This document shows positions 42,977-50,783 of a DNA stretch of 50,783 bases, piece after piece. The translations under genes and the position numbers were made by a program. Source of the DNA: GCA-2746795 sp964643965 (GTDB lineage Bacteria; Chloroflexota; Anaerolineae; Promineifilales; Promineifilaceae); the NCBI GenBank assembly GCA_964643965.1, contig CAZXVH010000025.1:1-50783 (forward strand), read 5' to 3'. The notes below the pieces were generated by a model. That model saw nothing but the letters and a program-made list of their open reading frames with translations. It was not told the origin of the DNA and did not search any database. The stretch's first letter is position 1. Each line of letters begins with the position of its first letter.

Positions 42977-44974
42977 ATGAAAAATAAAAGAAATATTTTA
43001 ATCCTGTTTTTGGCAGCCGTCATGATCTTGGCGGCCTGCGACGGTTCGACTGAACCGGCAGAACCGGTAGAGCCTACAGAAGCCGCAGCGCAGACGGACG
43101 CCTCGGGCGATATGCAAACACCGGTAACGGCTGAAATAGATAACGATAATAATATGGCAGCCGGCGAAGTGAAAACGTTGTATGTTGGCCCGGAACTGGT
43201 GGAATGCGTTGGCGTGACCCCGCAAATGTGTATGCAGGTGAAAGAAACCGCGGATGGCGCGTACCAGTTTTTCTACAACCCAATTGTAGGCTTTACCTTT
43301 GAACCTGGTTATGAATATGAGTTAAAAGTGATGGTGGAAACGGTGGAAAATCCACCGGCTGATGGCTCATCCTTGAGATACACATTGGTAGAAGTGGTGA
43401 GCAAAACGGCCGTTACCATTGAAACGATGCCTGCCTCCACTGACGCCGCCCCCACATTGACCGGCTCTTTATGGACGCTGACTTCGTATGCAAACGGGGA
43501 TGGCGTTCTGCAAGATGTGCTGCCCGAGACGGAAGTAACGGCCGTTTTTGGTGAAGATGGCTCGCTTTCCGGCAATGCTGGCTGCAACAGCTACAACACC
43601 AGCTATCAAGTAGATGGCAGCAGCATCACCATCAACGAGCAGATTGCCTCCACCATGATGATGTGCCCCGAACCGGTGATGCAGCAAGAAACCGCTTACC
43701 TGGCGAACTTAACCGCCCCCGCTGCCTATGAGATTTCTGGCAATTCCCTGACCTTGACCAACGCGGAGGGCAATGCCATAGCCGTTTTTACCGTGCAAGC
43801 AGCCACCCCGTTGACCGGCTCAGCGTGGCAGGTGATCAGTTACAACAATGGCCACGAGGCCATCGTCTCAGTGATTAACGGCACCACGATAACGGCCGTT
43901 TTCGGCGAAGACGGCAATGTTTCTGGCAACGCGAGCTGCAATAACTACAACGCCCCCTATCAGGTAGAGGGCAATAACATCACCATCGGCATGGGCATGT
44001 CTACCATGATGGCCTGCATGGAACCGGAAGGCGTGATGACCCAAGAAACGGCTTATCTGGCGGCCCTTACCACCGCCGCCGTTTACCAAATTCAAGGCGA
44101 TATCCTGGAACTACGCACCGCCGATGGCGCTTTGGCTGTCAGCTACCAGGCTGTGGACGCGACCACTGTTTCTGACGCCACCTGGATTGTCACCAGCTAT
44201 AATAACGGCCGTCAAGCCGCTGTCAGCCCCCTACTCGGGACCGAATTGACCATTGAACTGGGGGAAGAGGGCAGCGTAACCGGTTCCGCCGGCTGCAACC
44301 GCTACTTTGGCGCGTTTACCACCGATGGCGCTGCCGTAACGGTTGGACCATTGGCTACCACCCGCGCTTACTGCCCTGAACCGGCCGGGATTATGGAACA
44401 GGAGCAGGAATTCCTGGCCGCTTTGCAGGCAGCCGCTACCTTTAGCATTCAGAATGATTTATTGGACATGCGCATGGCTGATGGCGCTATCGCGGTGATG
44501 GCTGTGCCACATACCTCCTTGCCCGCAGAAGTGCAGACAATGGTCGAAAACGCCACCTTTCAAAACACCGTCCTGGCTTCTGGGCAGGTGACATTGGCAG
44601 ATGGCGTTTATACTGAACCCATTGCCGACTCGGCCGCTTCCATGCAGGTGATCTTGTTGGAACCGGCCGCCTTTGGCGAGGTAAACGGTCAACCGGCCGC
44701 CGCCGTAGTATTGGCCACGCAGGCCGGCGGTACGGGTGTGTTTATAGACCTGGCTTTGGTCACTTTTGAAAATGGGCAGGCGAACAATGTAGCCACGCTG
44801 TCGCTGGGTGACCGGGTACAAGTTAATTCCGTGGCAATCAGCGATGGCGTGATTGTCGTTGATATGGTGCAACATAGTGAAACGGATCCGCTCTGCTGCC
44901 CCACGCAGCATGTCATCAATACCTACAGCTTACAAGATGGCAGCCTGGTAGAAACATCTTCCACGCCTGTCTAA
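42977..44974 (+). CDS. Lipoprotein with DUF4377 and three META domains
   Basis: A 665-residue lipoprotein starting MKNKRNILIL (GGAGAAG upstream); lipobox MILAAC. A DUF4377-like domain (about 60-155; LYVGPELVECVGVTPQMCMQV, LRYTLVEVVSKT) is followed by three META/HslJ-like domains (about 165-275, 280-390, 395-500), each with the pattern GSxW, TAVFGEDGxxSGNAxCNxY and MMxCMEPE. A last domain (about 505-665) is unassigned. META domains are linked to heat and antibiotic resistance and are often on the surface. It is divergent from the SBP/META lipoprotein, so the pair probably shares a role. Repeats 1 and 2 are most alike, suggesting internal duplication. Confidence 0.9.
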   Translation: MKNKRNILILFLAAVMILAACDGSTEPAEPVEPTEAAAQTDASGDMQTPVTAEIDNDNNMAAGEVKTLYVGPELVECVGVTPQMCMQVKETADGAYQFFYNPIVGFTFEPGYEYELKVMVETVENPPADGSSLRYTLVEVVSKTAVTIETMPASTDAAPTLTGSLWTLTSYANGDGVLQDVLPETEVTAVFGEDGSLSGNAGCNSYNTSYQVDGSSITINEQIASTMMMCPEPVMQQETAYLANLTAPAAYEISGNSLTLTNAEGNAIAVFTVQAATPLTGSAWQVISYNNGHEAIVSVINGTTITAVFGEDGNVSGNASCNNYNAPYQVEGNNITIGMGMSTMMACMEPEGVMTQETAYLAALTTAAVYQIQGDILELRTADGALAVSYQAVDATTVSDATWIVTSYNNGRQAAVSPLLGTELTIELGEEGSVTGSAGCNRYFGAFTTDGAAVTVGPLATTRAYCPEPAGIMEQEQEFLAALQAAATFSIQNDLLDMRMADGAIAVMAVPHTSLPAEVQTMVENATFQNTVLASGQVTLADGVYTEPIADSAASMQVILLEPAAFGEVNGQPAAAVVLATQAGGTGVFIDLALVTFENGQANNVATLSLGDRVQVNSVAISDGVIVVDMVQHSETDPLCCPTQHVINTYSLQDGSLVETSSTPV

Positions 44975-44981
44975 AATGTCG

Positions 44982-45016
44982 GCGTGGCCGGGCAACCGGC
45001 CACGCTGCTGCTTTTT
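44982..45016 (+). terminator. Intrinsic terminator of the META lipoprotein gene
   Basis: GCGTGGCCGG (44982-44991) and CCGGCCACGC (44996-45005) form a perfect 10-bp stem with a GCAA loop. TTTTT follows at 45012-45016. It begins 8 bp after the stop. Confidence 0.88.
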
Positions 45017-45124
45017 ATGGGGCATGTATGTTTGAGAAACGGCCGTTTTCAGGCCAAATTGGAAGTTGCCAGAGAGCCTAAGTAACAGTAGTATATGATG
45101 TGAAAATTTTTTAGAGGTAACAAC

Positions 45125-45508
45125 ATGAAGATTACAGAACCGGAACTCATTTCAATCATCGAAGGGCCAACTCCCGAATTTCAGCCCACCCCACAGCGCT
45201 GGCTGCAATCCATCCATGAAGGGCCGCGAGACAAAGCGCTGGCTATGTGCCGCCTGCGCACCATGAGTGGTGAAGACATTATGGAACGCTGCCAGTTGGC
45301 CTGGAAAGAAGGCCGTCCCGTCAAACTGGATTACCCTGACGAAATGCGGATGCGCCAACAGGCGGGCGTGGTAGCGATGCAGTTAGCCGAAGTCGAAGAA
45401 GGGAAAATGCTCGTTCTCTGGGTTTCCCTTGATTACGAAGTCGAATTTGAAGAGATCGACGAAGATGATTTTGGCGAGGACGACGACGAAGGGTTTAACT
45501 TCTTTTAA
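45125..45508 (+). CDS. Acidic protein of unknown function
   Basis: A 127-residue cytoplasmic protein. A mixed alpha/beta body (MKITEPELISIIEGPTPEFQ, MCRLRTMSGEDIMERCQLAW, VVAMQLAEVEEGKMLVLWVS) ends in a very acidic tail (EEIDEDDFGEDDDEGFNFF). AGAGGT 7 bp upstream supports the start. I do not recognise the family. The tail could bind a basic partner or mimic nucleic acid, but nothing in the context tests this. Confidence 0.7.
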   Translation: MKITEPELISIIEGPTPEFQPTPQRWLQSIHEGPRDKALAMCRLRTMSGEDIMERCQLAWKEGRPVKLDYPDEMRMRQQAGVVAMQLAEVEEGKMLVLWVSLDYEVEFEEIDEDDFGEDDDEGFNFF

Positions 45509-45537
45509 CCACAGAGAGTTAGTAGATCGAAAAAGCA

Positions 45538-45665
45538 TTTTTATCCGCAGATTAACGCAGATGACACAGATTTTTCAGATCTAATCTGCGTCATCTGCGG
45601 TTCATTTATTTTAAGATTTCAAACTACTGAGATTCGTTTAATCTCTACTCTCTAATCCCCAATCC
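45538..45665. repeat. Intergenic palindrome (AATCTGCG) and GATTGGAGATT half-element
   Basis: TCCGCAGATTAACGCAGATG faces AATCTGCGTCATCTGCGG (45536-45601). Then come AATCTCTACTCTCTAATCCC and CAATCCC (45640-45666), a single arm of the family in the hypD-hypE spacer. They lie between the convergent genes ending at 45508 and 45691. Confidence 0.75.
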
Positions 45666-45690
45666 CTGCCCCTCACTTCTGGCAAACAAT

Positions 45691-47904
45691 TTATTCTTGA
45701 GTAGCCACGTAAATCTGGTCGCCGACCGTGACAAAAATACGCAGCGGCGCTTCGGCAATGGCAAAGTCGTGAATGTGGCGGAACAGGTCTTGCCCAATTT
45801 CATCGTTGGCTCGATATTGGGCGATGATGCGCCCGCCGCGAGCAATTTGCACAATACGCCCCGTGCCCGGATCGGCGACAAAGATGGAAGCGTTTAACCC
45901 TTTGCCCACCAATTTGGCGGCGGTGGGATTTGCCAGGGGGAGCGTCAGACCCCCATTCGCCATCAGTTCTTGTTCATCCCATTGCAGGCGGCCGGCGCGG
46001 GTGTCGTAGTAGCGAATACGGCCGTCCCCATAGAGCAGCAGCAAGCTGCCATCTTCGCTATACAAATCCATGTCGATAGCAGCATTGAGATCGGCGCTGG
46101 GGTCGAGTTGCAACACTTGTTCGTCTTCTTTGATGAGGAAGCCATCGCCATCGGGGAAATATTTCCATATTTCTCGCGCCCCTGGATCTAGTAAATAAAG
46201 CCGTTCATTAAAGGTGGATATGGCGGTGGGCAGCTGCCAAATGCTGGCCAGGCCCAAGGGGGCTACGCTGGTATCCACTTTATCGGGATGGAAGGTGAGC
46301 AGAGCGCCATTGGCGTCTAACATGCCCAGACCTGCGCGGGTAACGGCCGTTCCCGTTGGCCGCCACATCAAATCCACCACATTCCCCACCACATGGCTGC
46401 CCAGCGCCTTGCCGCTGAAGACGATTTCGCTGGGGTCGCCGCTCAATTCCATATAACTTTCGTCGGTGGCATGGTAATAGACCTGGCTGTCGCTGTCTAA
46501 GGTGAACAGGCCGCCATCAAATCCATCTTGCAAGGTTATCGCCTTTAAATTTGTGTCCGGCGTGTATTGGTACAGCGAAACGCTTTGCAGGCGGGTGACG
46601 CCATCCAAACCATCCATGGCGGTCAGCGCTTGCTGGCGCAGCCGGGCCACTTCGCCATCGCCGGGGCGAAACGCTTCGGCTTCATCTGCCAGCGCCAGCA
46701 CTTCACTATATTGTTCCCGTTTTTCGTCGGGATTATCGGCGCTGATGCCTTCGGCCAGCCCGATTTTTTGGCCCATGTCCGTTTTGATTTGGGCAAAGCG
46801 TTGGGCGTTGCCCCGCTGTAAGTAGACGCCGGTGACGATGATGGCCACCAGGATGGGGATGGCCAGGGCCAGCAGGGCGGGAATGGCCCAGTTTGCCGGT
46901 TCTTCCTCTTCTGGTGCGGCTTCTGGCGGTGGGCGCAGACGCATGAGCATATCGGTGAGCCAATCGGTGAAGTTGGCCAGGCCAAAGGCGGCGCTGGCGG
47001 TGGCTTTGCGGGTATTGTATTCCACGTTGGCAGTGAGGGGTGCGGCTTTGGCTTTGCTCTGCTGCTCGGATAACGGCCGTTCTGGTTGCGGTTTGCGGGC
47101 AGCGGCGGGAATAGGCGAGGTCTCGCCTTCACGCACTGGGTCGGGGAAGTCGCTGGCTTTGACGACCGCAGCTGTGGCCGCCGGTACCATGATTTCTGGC
47201 AGCGATTCCAGGGCGTCACTGGAAAATTCAATCAGGAGAAGCTGGGCGGAATTTTTGCCAATTACCTGCTGCAAAATGCTTAGCCCCTCTTCAATATCGG
47301 TGTCTACCAGGGCCGGCTCCAGCAAATCGAGCGGCAGATTAGCGAGGCGCGGATCGGCCAGCAGCAGCATGTCGCCGTTTTGCAAAGGGTGCTGCTCGTA
47401 GCGGATGTTTAAACCGGCGCTCCGTCCCATTGGCGTTATCTGCTCCGGCAGGTTGGTGGGCAGGCGCTCAATGCCGAAGTTATGTCCCAGCAGAGCTAAC
47501 GCTTCCCCGGTTTGTACCAGGTAAAGTTGGTCATTGTGCATGACGGCGCAGCTAATAGCCCCTTCTCGCGTGGGGCGGGGGCTGCTGAGGTTGTAGCGCA
47601 GTAAATGTTGGTTGGCGTCCAGGAGCGCCTGGCGCAGGGCGGAGGTGATGCTGCCGCTGGATTGGTAAAAGCTGTGGCCGATGGCGGCGAGGATATCTTG
47701 ATAGAGAACGGCCGTTTCTTCCAGAGGTCCGGTCAGCGTGAGATGCACAAAGAGGATGTCACGTTTACGGCTGCGATGCGCCCGGGAGGCCGCGGGCTGC
47801 ACCAATAAACCTGGCGCTGAGGCGTGTCCCTCAAGCTGGCTTTCCCCTGTTTGTACGTTGCCATTGACGATAAAAAGCTGACCGGTGATTGCTTGCAATT
47901 CCAT
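45691..47904 (-). CDS. PP2C-like/transmembrane/beta-propeller protein
   Basis: A 737-residue protein. N-terminal domain (about 1-235) resembles PP2C phosphatases (GAISCAVMHNDQLYLVQTGEA, NGDMLLLADPRL) but has no DGxxG metal site, so it is probably not catalytic. A Pro-rich linker is followed by one membrane segment (about 339-362, WAIPALLALAIPILVAII), a coiled region and an extracytoplasmic propeller-like C-terminal half (about 430-737; repeated LYLLDPGAREIWKY, LLLLYGDGRIRYYDT, IFVADPGTGRIVQI). A TATACT box 6 bp before the ATG suggests leaderless mRNA. It may pass an external signal to a PP2C-like domain inside, the reverse of usual PASTA kinases. No kinase is adjacent. Confidence 0.75.
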   Translation of the reverse strand: MELQAITGQLFIVNGNVQTGESQLEGHASAPGLLVQPAASRAHRSRKRDILFVHLTLTGPLEETAVLYQDILAAIGHSFYQSSGSITSALRQALLDANQHLLRYNLSSPRPTREGAISCAVMHNDQLYLVQTGEALALLGHNFGIERLPTNLPEQITPMGRSAGLNIRYEQHPLQNGDMLLLADPRLANLPLDLLEPALVDTDIEEGLSILQQVIGKNSAQLLLIEFSSDALESLPEIMVPAATAAVVKASDFPDPVREGETSPIPAAARKPQPERPLSEQQSKAKAAPLTANVEYNTRKATASAAFGLANFTDWLTDMLMRLRPPPEAAPEEEEPANWAIPALLALAIPILVAIIVTGVYLQRGNAQRFAQIKTDMGQKIGLAEGISADNPDEKREQYSEVLALADEAEAFRPGDGEVARLRQQALTAMDGLDGVTRLQSVSLYQYTPDTNLKAITLQDGFDGGLFTLDSDSQVYYHATDESYMELSGDPSEIVFSGKALGSHVVGNVVDLMWRPTGTAVTRAGLGMLDANGALLTFHPDKVDTSVAPLGLASIWQLPTAISTFNERLYLLDPGAREIWKYFPDGDGFLIKEDEQVLQLDPSADLNAAIDMDLYSEDGSLLLLYGDGRIRYYDTRAGRLQWDEQELMANGGLTLPLANPTAAKLVGKGLNASIFVADPGTGRIVQIARGGRIIAQYRANDEIGQDLFRHIHDFAIAEAPLRIFVTVGDQIYVATQE

Positions 47905-47910
47905 AGTTAG

Positions 47911-47939
47911 AGTATACTTTCAACCCACATGAGCAACAA
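47911..47939 (-). promoter_or_regulatory. Promoter of the PP2C-like/propeller gene, leaderless
   Basis: On the minus strand TTGTTG (47934-47939) and TATACT (47911-47916) are 17 bp apart. TATACT is 6 bp from the ATG at 47904; there is no Shine-Dalgarno. Confidence 0.65.
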
Positions 47940-48027
47940 CAATTAGGTAATTCACAAAAACTTTTTGGATGTTACCTACCACCGTGCGCCGTTCATTTTT
48001 CTGAAAGCGCCCGGAGAGAAGTCAATT

Positions 48028-48276
48028 ATGGCCGTTAAATTTTGTTATATTTGCCAGGAAACCCCACAGTCTATGGCTCATTATGGCCAGGAAGCATTGG
48101 CTGAGGGCGAGTATTGCCCCATCTGTTATCAGCCAACCTGTCGCCGCCATCTCTCGGTGGTACGCTGGCGCTGGCGCGAGAGTGAGGAGCTGGACTCCGG
48201 GCTGGTATGCAAAAATTGTGTGCGCACCTATGCTCACCGTAGTTGGGATGTTTTCCACCGCGATTGGATCACCTGA
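48028..48276 (+). CDS. Small double zinc-ribbon protein
   Basis: An 82-residue protein starting MAVKFCYICQETPQ (GGAGAG about 9 bp upstream; the longer frame is not needed). Metal-binding pairs: CYIC (6-9), CPICYQPTCRRH (about 31-42) and CKNC (about 64-67), eight or nine Cys/His in all, enough for two zinc sites of a RING/treble-clef-like fold. No enzymatic motif. It lies before a single-domain response regulator in the same direction, but 146 bp and a hairpin separate them. Function is unknown. Confidence 0.7.
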   Translation: MAVKFCYICQETPQSMAHYGQEALAEGEYCPICYQPTCRRHLSVVRWRWRESEELDSGLVCKNCVRTYAHRSWDVFHRDWIT

Positions 48277-48370
48277 TCGTCCTGTTTTCCTTCATATTTC
48301 CTTAGAAGAGGTAAATTTAACGCTTTATTCATTGGCGAAAGTGGATAAAGCTTTTCTAATTCAACCAGCC

Positions 48371-48400
48371 CAGAAGTTCAACTTTTTTGAAAAGTTTAAT
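48371..48400. repeat. Imperfect hairpin (AGAAGTTCAACTTTT family)
   Basis: AGAAGTTCAACTTTT followed, after two bases, by an imperfect inverse (AAAAGTTTAATTTCT). The left arm is identical to that at 12998-13012. It ends just before the ribosome-binding site of the response regulator gene. Confidence 0.7.
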
Positions 48401-48422
48401 TTCTTGAGAGGAGAGAATTAAA

Positions 48423-48806
48423 GTGGCCTGGTCTGTATTAGTAGTAGATGATGAACCAATGACGCGCACCTTATTGCAATTGATGTTGGCGTCTGCCGAT
48501 TATGAAGTAATAGAAGCCGGAGATGGGCAGGAAGCCCTGGCGCTCATTGAACAGGAAGTCCCCCATATTTTGATATTGGATGTGATGATGCCCCATATAG
48601 ATGGGCTGACGGTGTGCCGTCGTTTGCGTCAAAATGAGGCGACTAAACAGTTGCCCATTATTTTACTGAGCGCCAAAACCTCCCCGGAAGCGGTGCGAGA
48701 AGGGTTGATAGCAGGCGCGGATCGGTATTTAACGAAACCAGTTTCGCGCAAGGATTTGCTGGAAAACCTGGAAGCGTTACGGACTACTCTGTCCATTGGC
48801 TCTTGA
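48423..48806 (+). CDS. Single-domain response regulator (CheY-like)
   Basis: A 127-residue receiver with no output domain. Acidic pocket Asp9-Asp10, phospho-acceptor Asp53 (ILILDVMMP), Ser83 and Lys105 (RYLTKPVSRK) are all present. GTG start with GAGGAGAG upstream. It probably acts by protein contact. Its 3' end overlaps argH, on the other strand, by 30 bp. A partner kinase is not adjacent; the FHA-GAF kinase at the left of the window is an orphan, but linking them would be a guess. Confidence 0.9.
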   Translation: MAWSVLVVDDEPMTRTLLQLMLASADYEVIEAGDGQEALALIEQEVPHILILDVMMPHIDGLTVCRRLRQNEATKQLPIILLSAKTSPEAVREGLIAGADRYLTKPVSRKDLLENLEALRTTLSIGS

Positions 48807-50177
48807 GAGCGCCGCTGCCTGGCGGGCGGCTTGAAGTTGAGCCTGTAATGCTCGTGCGGAGGTGCCGCCCGGCACGTCCCGGCTGTTGAGCGACGCCTGG
48901 AAATTGAAAACGGCCGTTACCCCCTCCCCAAACAGTTCACTAATCCCCTGCAACTCAGCCAACGTCAACGCCGTGATTTCTACGCCACGATTTTCGGCCG
49001 CCTGTACCACTTCCCCGATGATCTGATGCGCCTGGCGGAAAGGCAGCCCGCGCCGCACCAGATAGTCGGCCAGATCGGTAGCCAGTAAGCCCGGCTCAAG
49101 TTGAGCGGCCATCTTGGCCGTATTGATGGTGAGTGTGCTAATCACGCCCGCCATGACGGGCAGGGCTAAATCGAGCGTGTCGAAGGCGTCGAAGAGCGGT
49201 TCTTTGTCCTCTTGCAAATCTTTGTCGTAGCTGGAGGGCAAGCCTTTGAGGGTGGCCAGGAAGCCGGTGAGATTGCCCAGCAGACGGCCGGCTTTGCCTC
49301 GCGTCAGTTCCAGGGTGTCGGGGTTTTTCTTTTGAGGCATGATGCTGGAGCCGGTCGAGTAGGCGTCGTCCAGGCGCACGAAGCCAAATTCGGTGGTGCA
49401 GTAAAGCGCCAGTTGTTCAGACAGGCGGCTGAGATGCAGGCCGGTCATGGCGGCGGCGTAGAGAAAATCGGCCACAAAATCGCGGTCGGAGACGGCATCC
49501 TGGCTGTTGGGGGTGATGGCGCTGAAGCCCAGTTCTTGAGCCAGGAATTCGCGGTCGATGGGGAAGGCGGCGCCGGCAAATGCTGCCGAGCCTAAAGGAC
49601 AAACGGCCGTTCTCCCCCAAACTTCCGACCATCTTTCCTGATCCCGTTGCAAAGGCCAAAAGTGCGACAGCAGCCAATGTCCCCAGGTAACCGGTTGGGC
49701 GTGTTGCAAGTGAGTATAGCCGGGCATAGGAACCATCAAGTTCGCTTCGGCATGGTTGACGATGGCTTCTTGTAACCCAGCCAATTGCGCCTGAATATGG
49801 CGGATGGCTTGCATTGTCCACAGTCGCAAATCGGTGGCGACCTGGTCGTTGCGGCTGCGCCCGGTGTGCAATTTGCCGCCCACTGCGCCCACCAGTTCAG
49901 TCAGACGACGTTCGACGGCCGTGTGAATATCTTCGTCGCCTTCGTCAAAGACAAACGTTTCTTTTTCAAATTCTGTGCGGACTTGTTCCAAGCCACTGAT
50001 AATGGTGGCTGCTTCATCTTTTGTAAGAATATCAGCTTTAACTAAGCCTTTAGCCCAGGCAATACTACCGTTGATATCTTCGTTATACAGGCGTACATCG
50101 AAGGGTAAGCTGTCGTGAAATTGACGAACAAGTGTGTCTGTAGGCCGTGCAAAACGGCCGCCCCATAATTTGGACAT
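48777..50177 (-). CDS. argH: Argininosuccinate lyase
   Basis: A 466-residue member of the fumarase/aspartase superfamily. It splits argininosuccinate into arginine and fumarate, the last step of arginine synthesis. It starts MSKLWGGRFARPTD, typical for ArgH, has HTGRSRNDQVATDLRLW, the catalytic-loop signature GSSIMPQKKNPD and TGLHLSRLSEQLALYCT. Full length. No argG is in the window. Its start is preceded by AACCTCCAAAAGAGGTTTAT, a small hairpin that may hide the ribosome-binding site. Its 3' end overlaps the convergent response regulator by 30 bp. Confidence 0.96.
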   Translation of the reverse strand: MSKLWGGRFARPTDTLVRQFHDSLPFDVRLYNEDINGSIAWAKGLVKADILTKDEAATIISGLEQVRTEFEKETFVFDEGDEDIHTAVERRLTELVGAVGGKLHTGRSRNDQVATDLRLWTMQAIRHIQAQLAGLQEAIVNHAEANLMVPMPGYTHLQHAQPVTWGHWLLSHFWPLQRDQERWSEVWGRTAVCPLGSAAFAGAAFPIDREFLAQELGFSAITPNSQDAVSDRDFVADFLYAAAMTGLHLSRLSEQLALYCTTEFGFVRLDDAYSTGSSIMPQKKNPDTLELTRGKAGRLLGNLTGFLATLKGLPSSYDKDLQEDKEPLFDAFDTLDLALPVMAGVISTLTINTAKMAAQLEPGLLATDLADYLVRRGLPFRQAHQIIGEVVQAAENRGVEITALTLAELQGISELFGEGVTAVFNFQASLNSRDVPGGTSARALQAQLQAARQAAALSRANGQSSP

Positions 50178-50195
50178 TGAATAAACCTCTTTTGG

Positions 50196-50368
50196 AGGTT
50201 GCAGAGTGGTAAAGTTTCAGGGTATGAGTTCCCTTGCTACTTTGCCACCTTGCAACTTTTTGATTTTTTATGCGACACCAGTATTGATATTGCTCTATAA
50301 AACGCAGTTTGGCATATAAGCGGAGTGCCACTGAGTTGTTGGCTATGACAAGGGCGGCTAAAGCCGCC
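50196..50368. repeat. Palindromic elements flanking a gene remnant
   Basis: GTTGCAGAGTGGTAAAGT (50198-50215) and ACTTTGCCACCTTGCAAC (50239-50256) are imperfect inverses. A second element GGCGGCT-AA-AGCCGCC (50353-50368), followed by ACTACAAACC, lies on the other side of the remnant. Confidence 0.7.
50257..50346 (-). pseudogene. C-terminal fragment of a GNAT acetyltransferase
   Basis: About 30 codons on the minus strand read NNSVALRLYAKLRFIEQYQY followed by WCRIKNQK. This matches the usual GNAT ending (N..A..LYxKLGF...YRYWYRIK). The rest of the gene is missing, cut by palindromic elements at both sides. The fragment is a remnant with no likely product. Confidence 0.6.
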
Positions 50369-50391
50369 ACTACAAACCTATTTCTGTTTGA

Positions 50392-50783
50392 TTATAAATG
50401 TTGCAGAAAAGCATCTGGATTATTCAAGAAAGATTTCATCAATTGCACGTGTTCGACCTCGTTGTAAGGGGTCTGTTGAATGGGCGCGGCATCGAAATTG
50501 AGAATAACCGCCTCTGGAAAAGCCATGATGATAGGCGAATGGGTGGCAATGATGAACTGTGCGTTTTGAGCGACCATGGCTTTGAGCGTTGCCAGAAAGG
50601 CTAACTGCCTGATGGGCGATAAGGGCGCTTCTGGTTCATCTAACAGGTAAAGACCATTGGGTACAAACCGAGATTGGAACAGAGTGAGGAAGCTTTCGCC
50701 ATGCGAATAGGCGTCTAAACCCTCTCCATACCGTTGTTTCAGGGCGTGTAGTTCATTGCGGTAGGGCATTTTGGCGAGGTCTA
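50392..50783 (-). CDS. AAA/OLD-like ATPase, C-terminal part (cut by window edge)
   Basis: The visible 130 residues are the C-terminal half of an ABC-type AAA ATPase. They show a signature-like SHGESFLTLFQ, Walker B GLYLLDEPEAPLS and the switch His in IIATHSPIIMAFP. This pattern is found in small predicted ATPases (AAA_21/DUF2813-like), which often occur in defence or regulatory modules. The start lies beyond 50783; an internal ATG at 50769 is not the real start. Confidence 0.8.
   Translation of the reverse strand, partial: DLAKMPYRNELHALKQRYGEGLDAYSHGESFLTLFQSRFVPNGLYLLDEPEAPLSPIRQLAFLATLKAMVAQNAQFIIATHSPIIMAFPEAVILNFDAAPIQQTPYNEVEHVQLMKSFLNNPDAFLQHL

Overview
The window is a roughly 50.8 kb piece of a draft bacterial genome with moderately high GC. 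It contains two gaps (100 N at 4589-4688, 10 N at 31445-31454). The gene content suggests a Chloroflexota (Anaerolineae-like) organism: a SARP/NB-ARC/TPR regulator, Pro/Thr-rich lipoproteins with NBR1-type Ig-like and META domains, FHA-GAF histidine kinases, and a very frequent ACGGCCGT palindrome. No rRNA or other taxonomic marker is present, so this placement is an inference. I saw no tRNA, rRNA, CRISPR array, transposase or phage gene.

Layout. 1-5.5 kb: zinc alcohol dehydrogenase, FHA-GAF-GAF histidine kinase, ketosteroid-isomerase-like enzyme, and two decaying toxin-antitoxin loci (hicAB and a higA-like gene). 5.5-9.7 kb: a TetR-controlled ABC export operon (TetR, two FtsX/MacB-type permeases, LolD-type ATPase) with a readable promoter and candidate operator. 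10-15 kb: typA/bipA, an aldo/keto reductase, a membrane-anchored GH3 glycosidase and an orphan antitoxin-like gene. 15.2-20.4 kb: a hypF-hypC-hypD-hypE operon for NiFe-hydrogenase maturation; the hydrogenase genes are not in the window. 20.5-27.7 kb: TetR with a SnoaL-like protein, an SdrD/NBR1-like lipoprotein, an M42 peptidase, a HisN/IMPase-type phosphatase, an M50-like membrane protein and DNA polymerase III delta prime. 27.8-31.2 kb: histidine ammonia-lyase and a PcaF-like thiolase. 31.7-40 kb: the SARP regulator, a new-looking HEIGH metalloprotease, and a propeller/M23 lipoprotein next to a NarL-type two-component system. 40-50.8 kb: a solute-binding/Ig/META fusion lipoprotein, a DUF4377-META lipoprotein, a PP2C-like membrane propeller protein, a zinc-finger protein, a response regulator, argH and a truncated ATPase.

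Three patterns run through the region. (1) The palindrome ACGGCCGT, usually as AACGGCCGTT, occurs about 70 times by eye, mostly inside genes, where about one is expected from base composition. (2) Many spacers hold imperfect palindromes built from short repeated words. Several families recur, some include the stop codon of the preceding gene, and four blocks sit in frame inside hypF. (3) Several genes have a sigma70-type -10 hexamer only 6-7 bp before the start codon and no Shine-Dalgarno sequence, which points to leaderless mRNAs.
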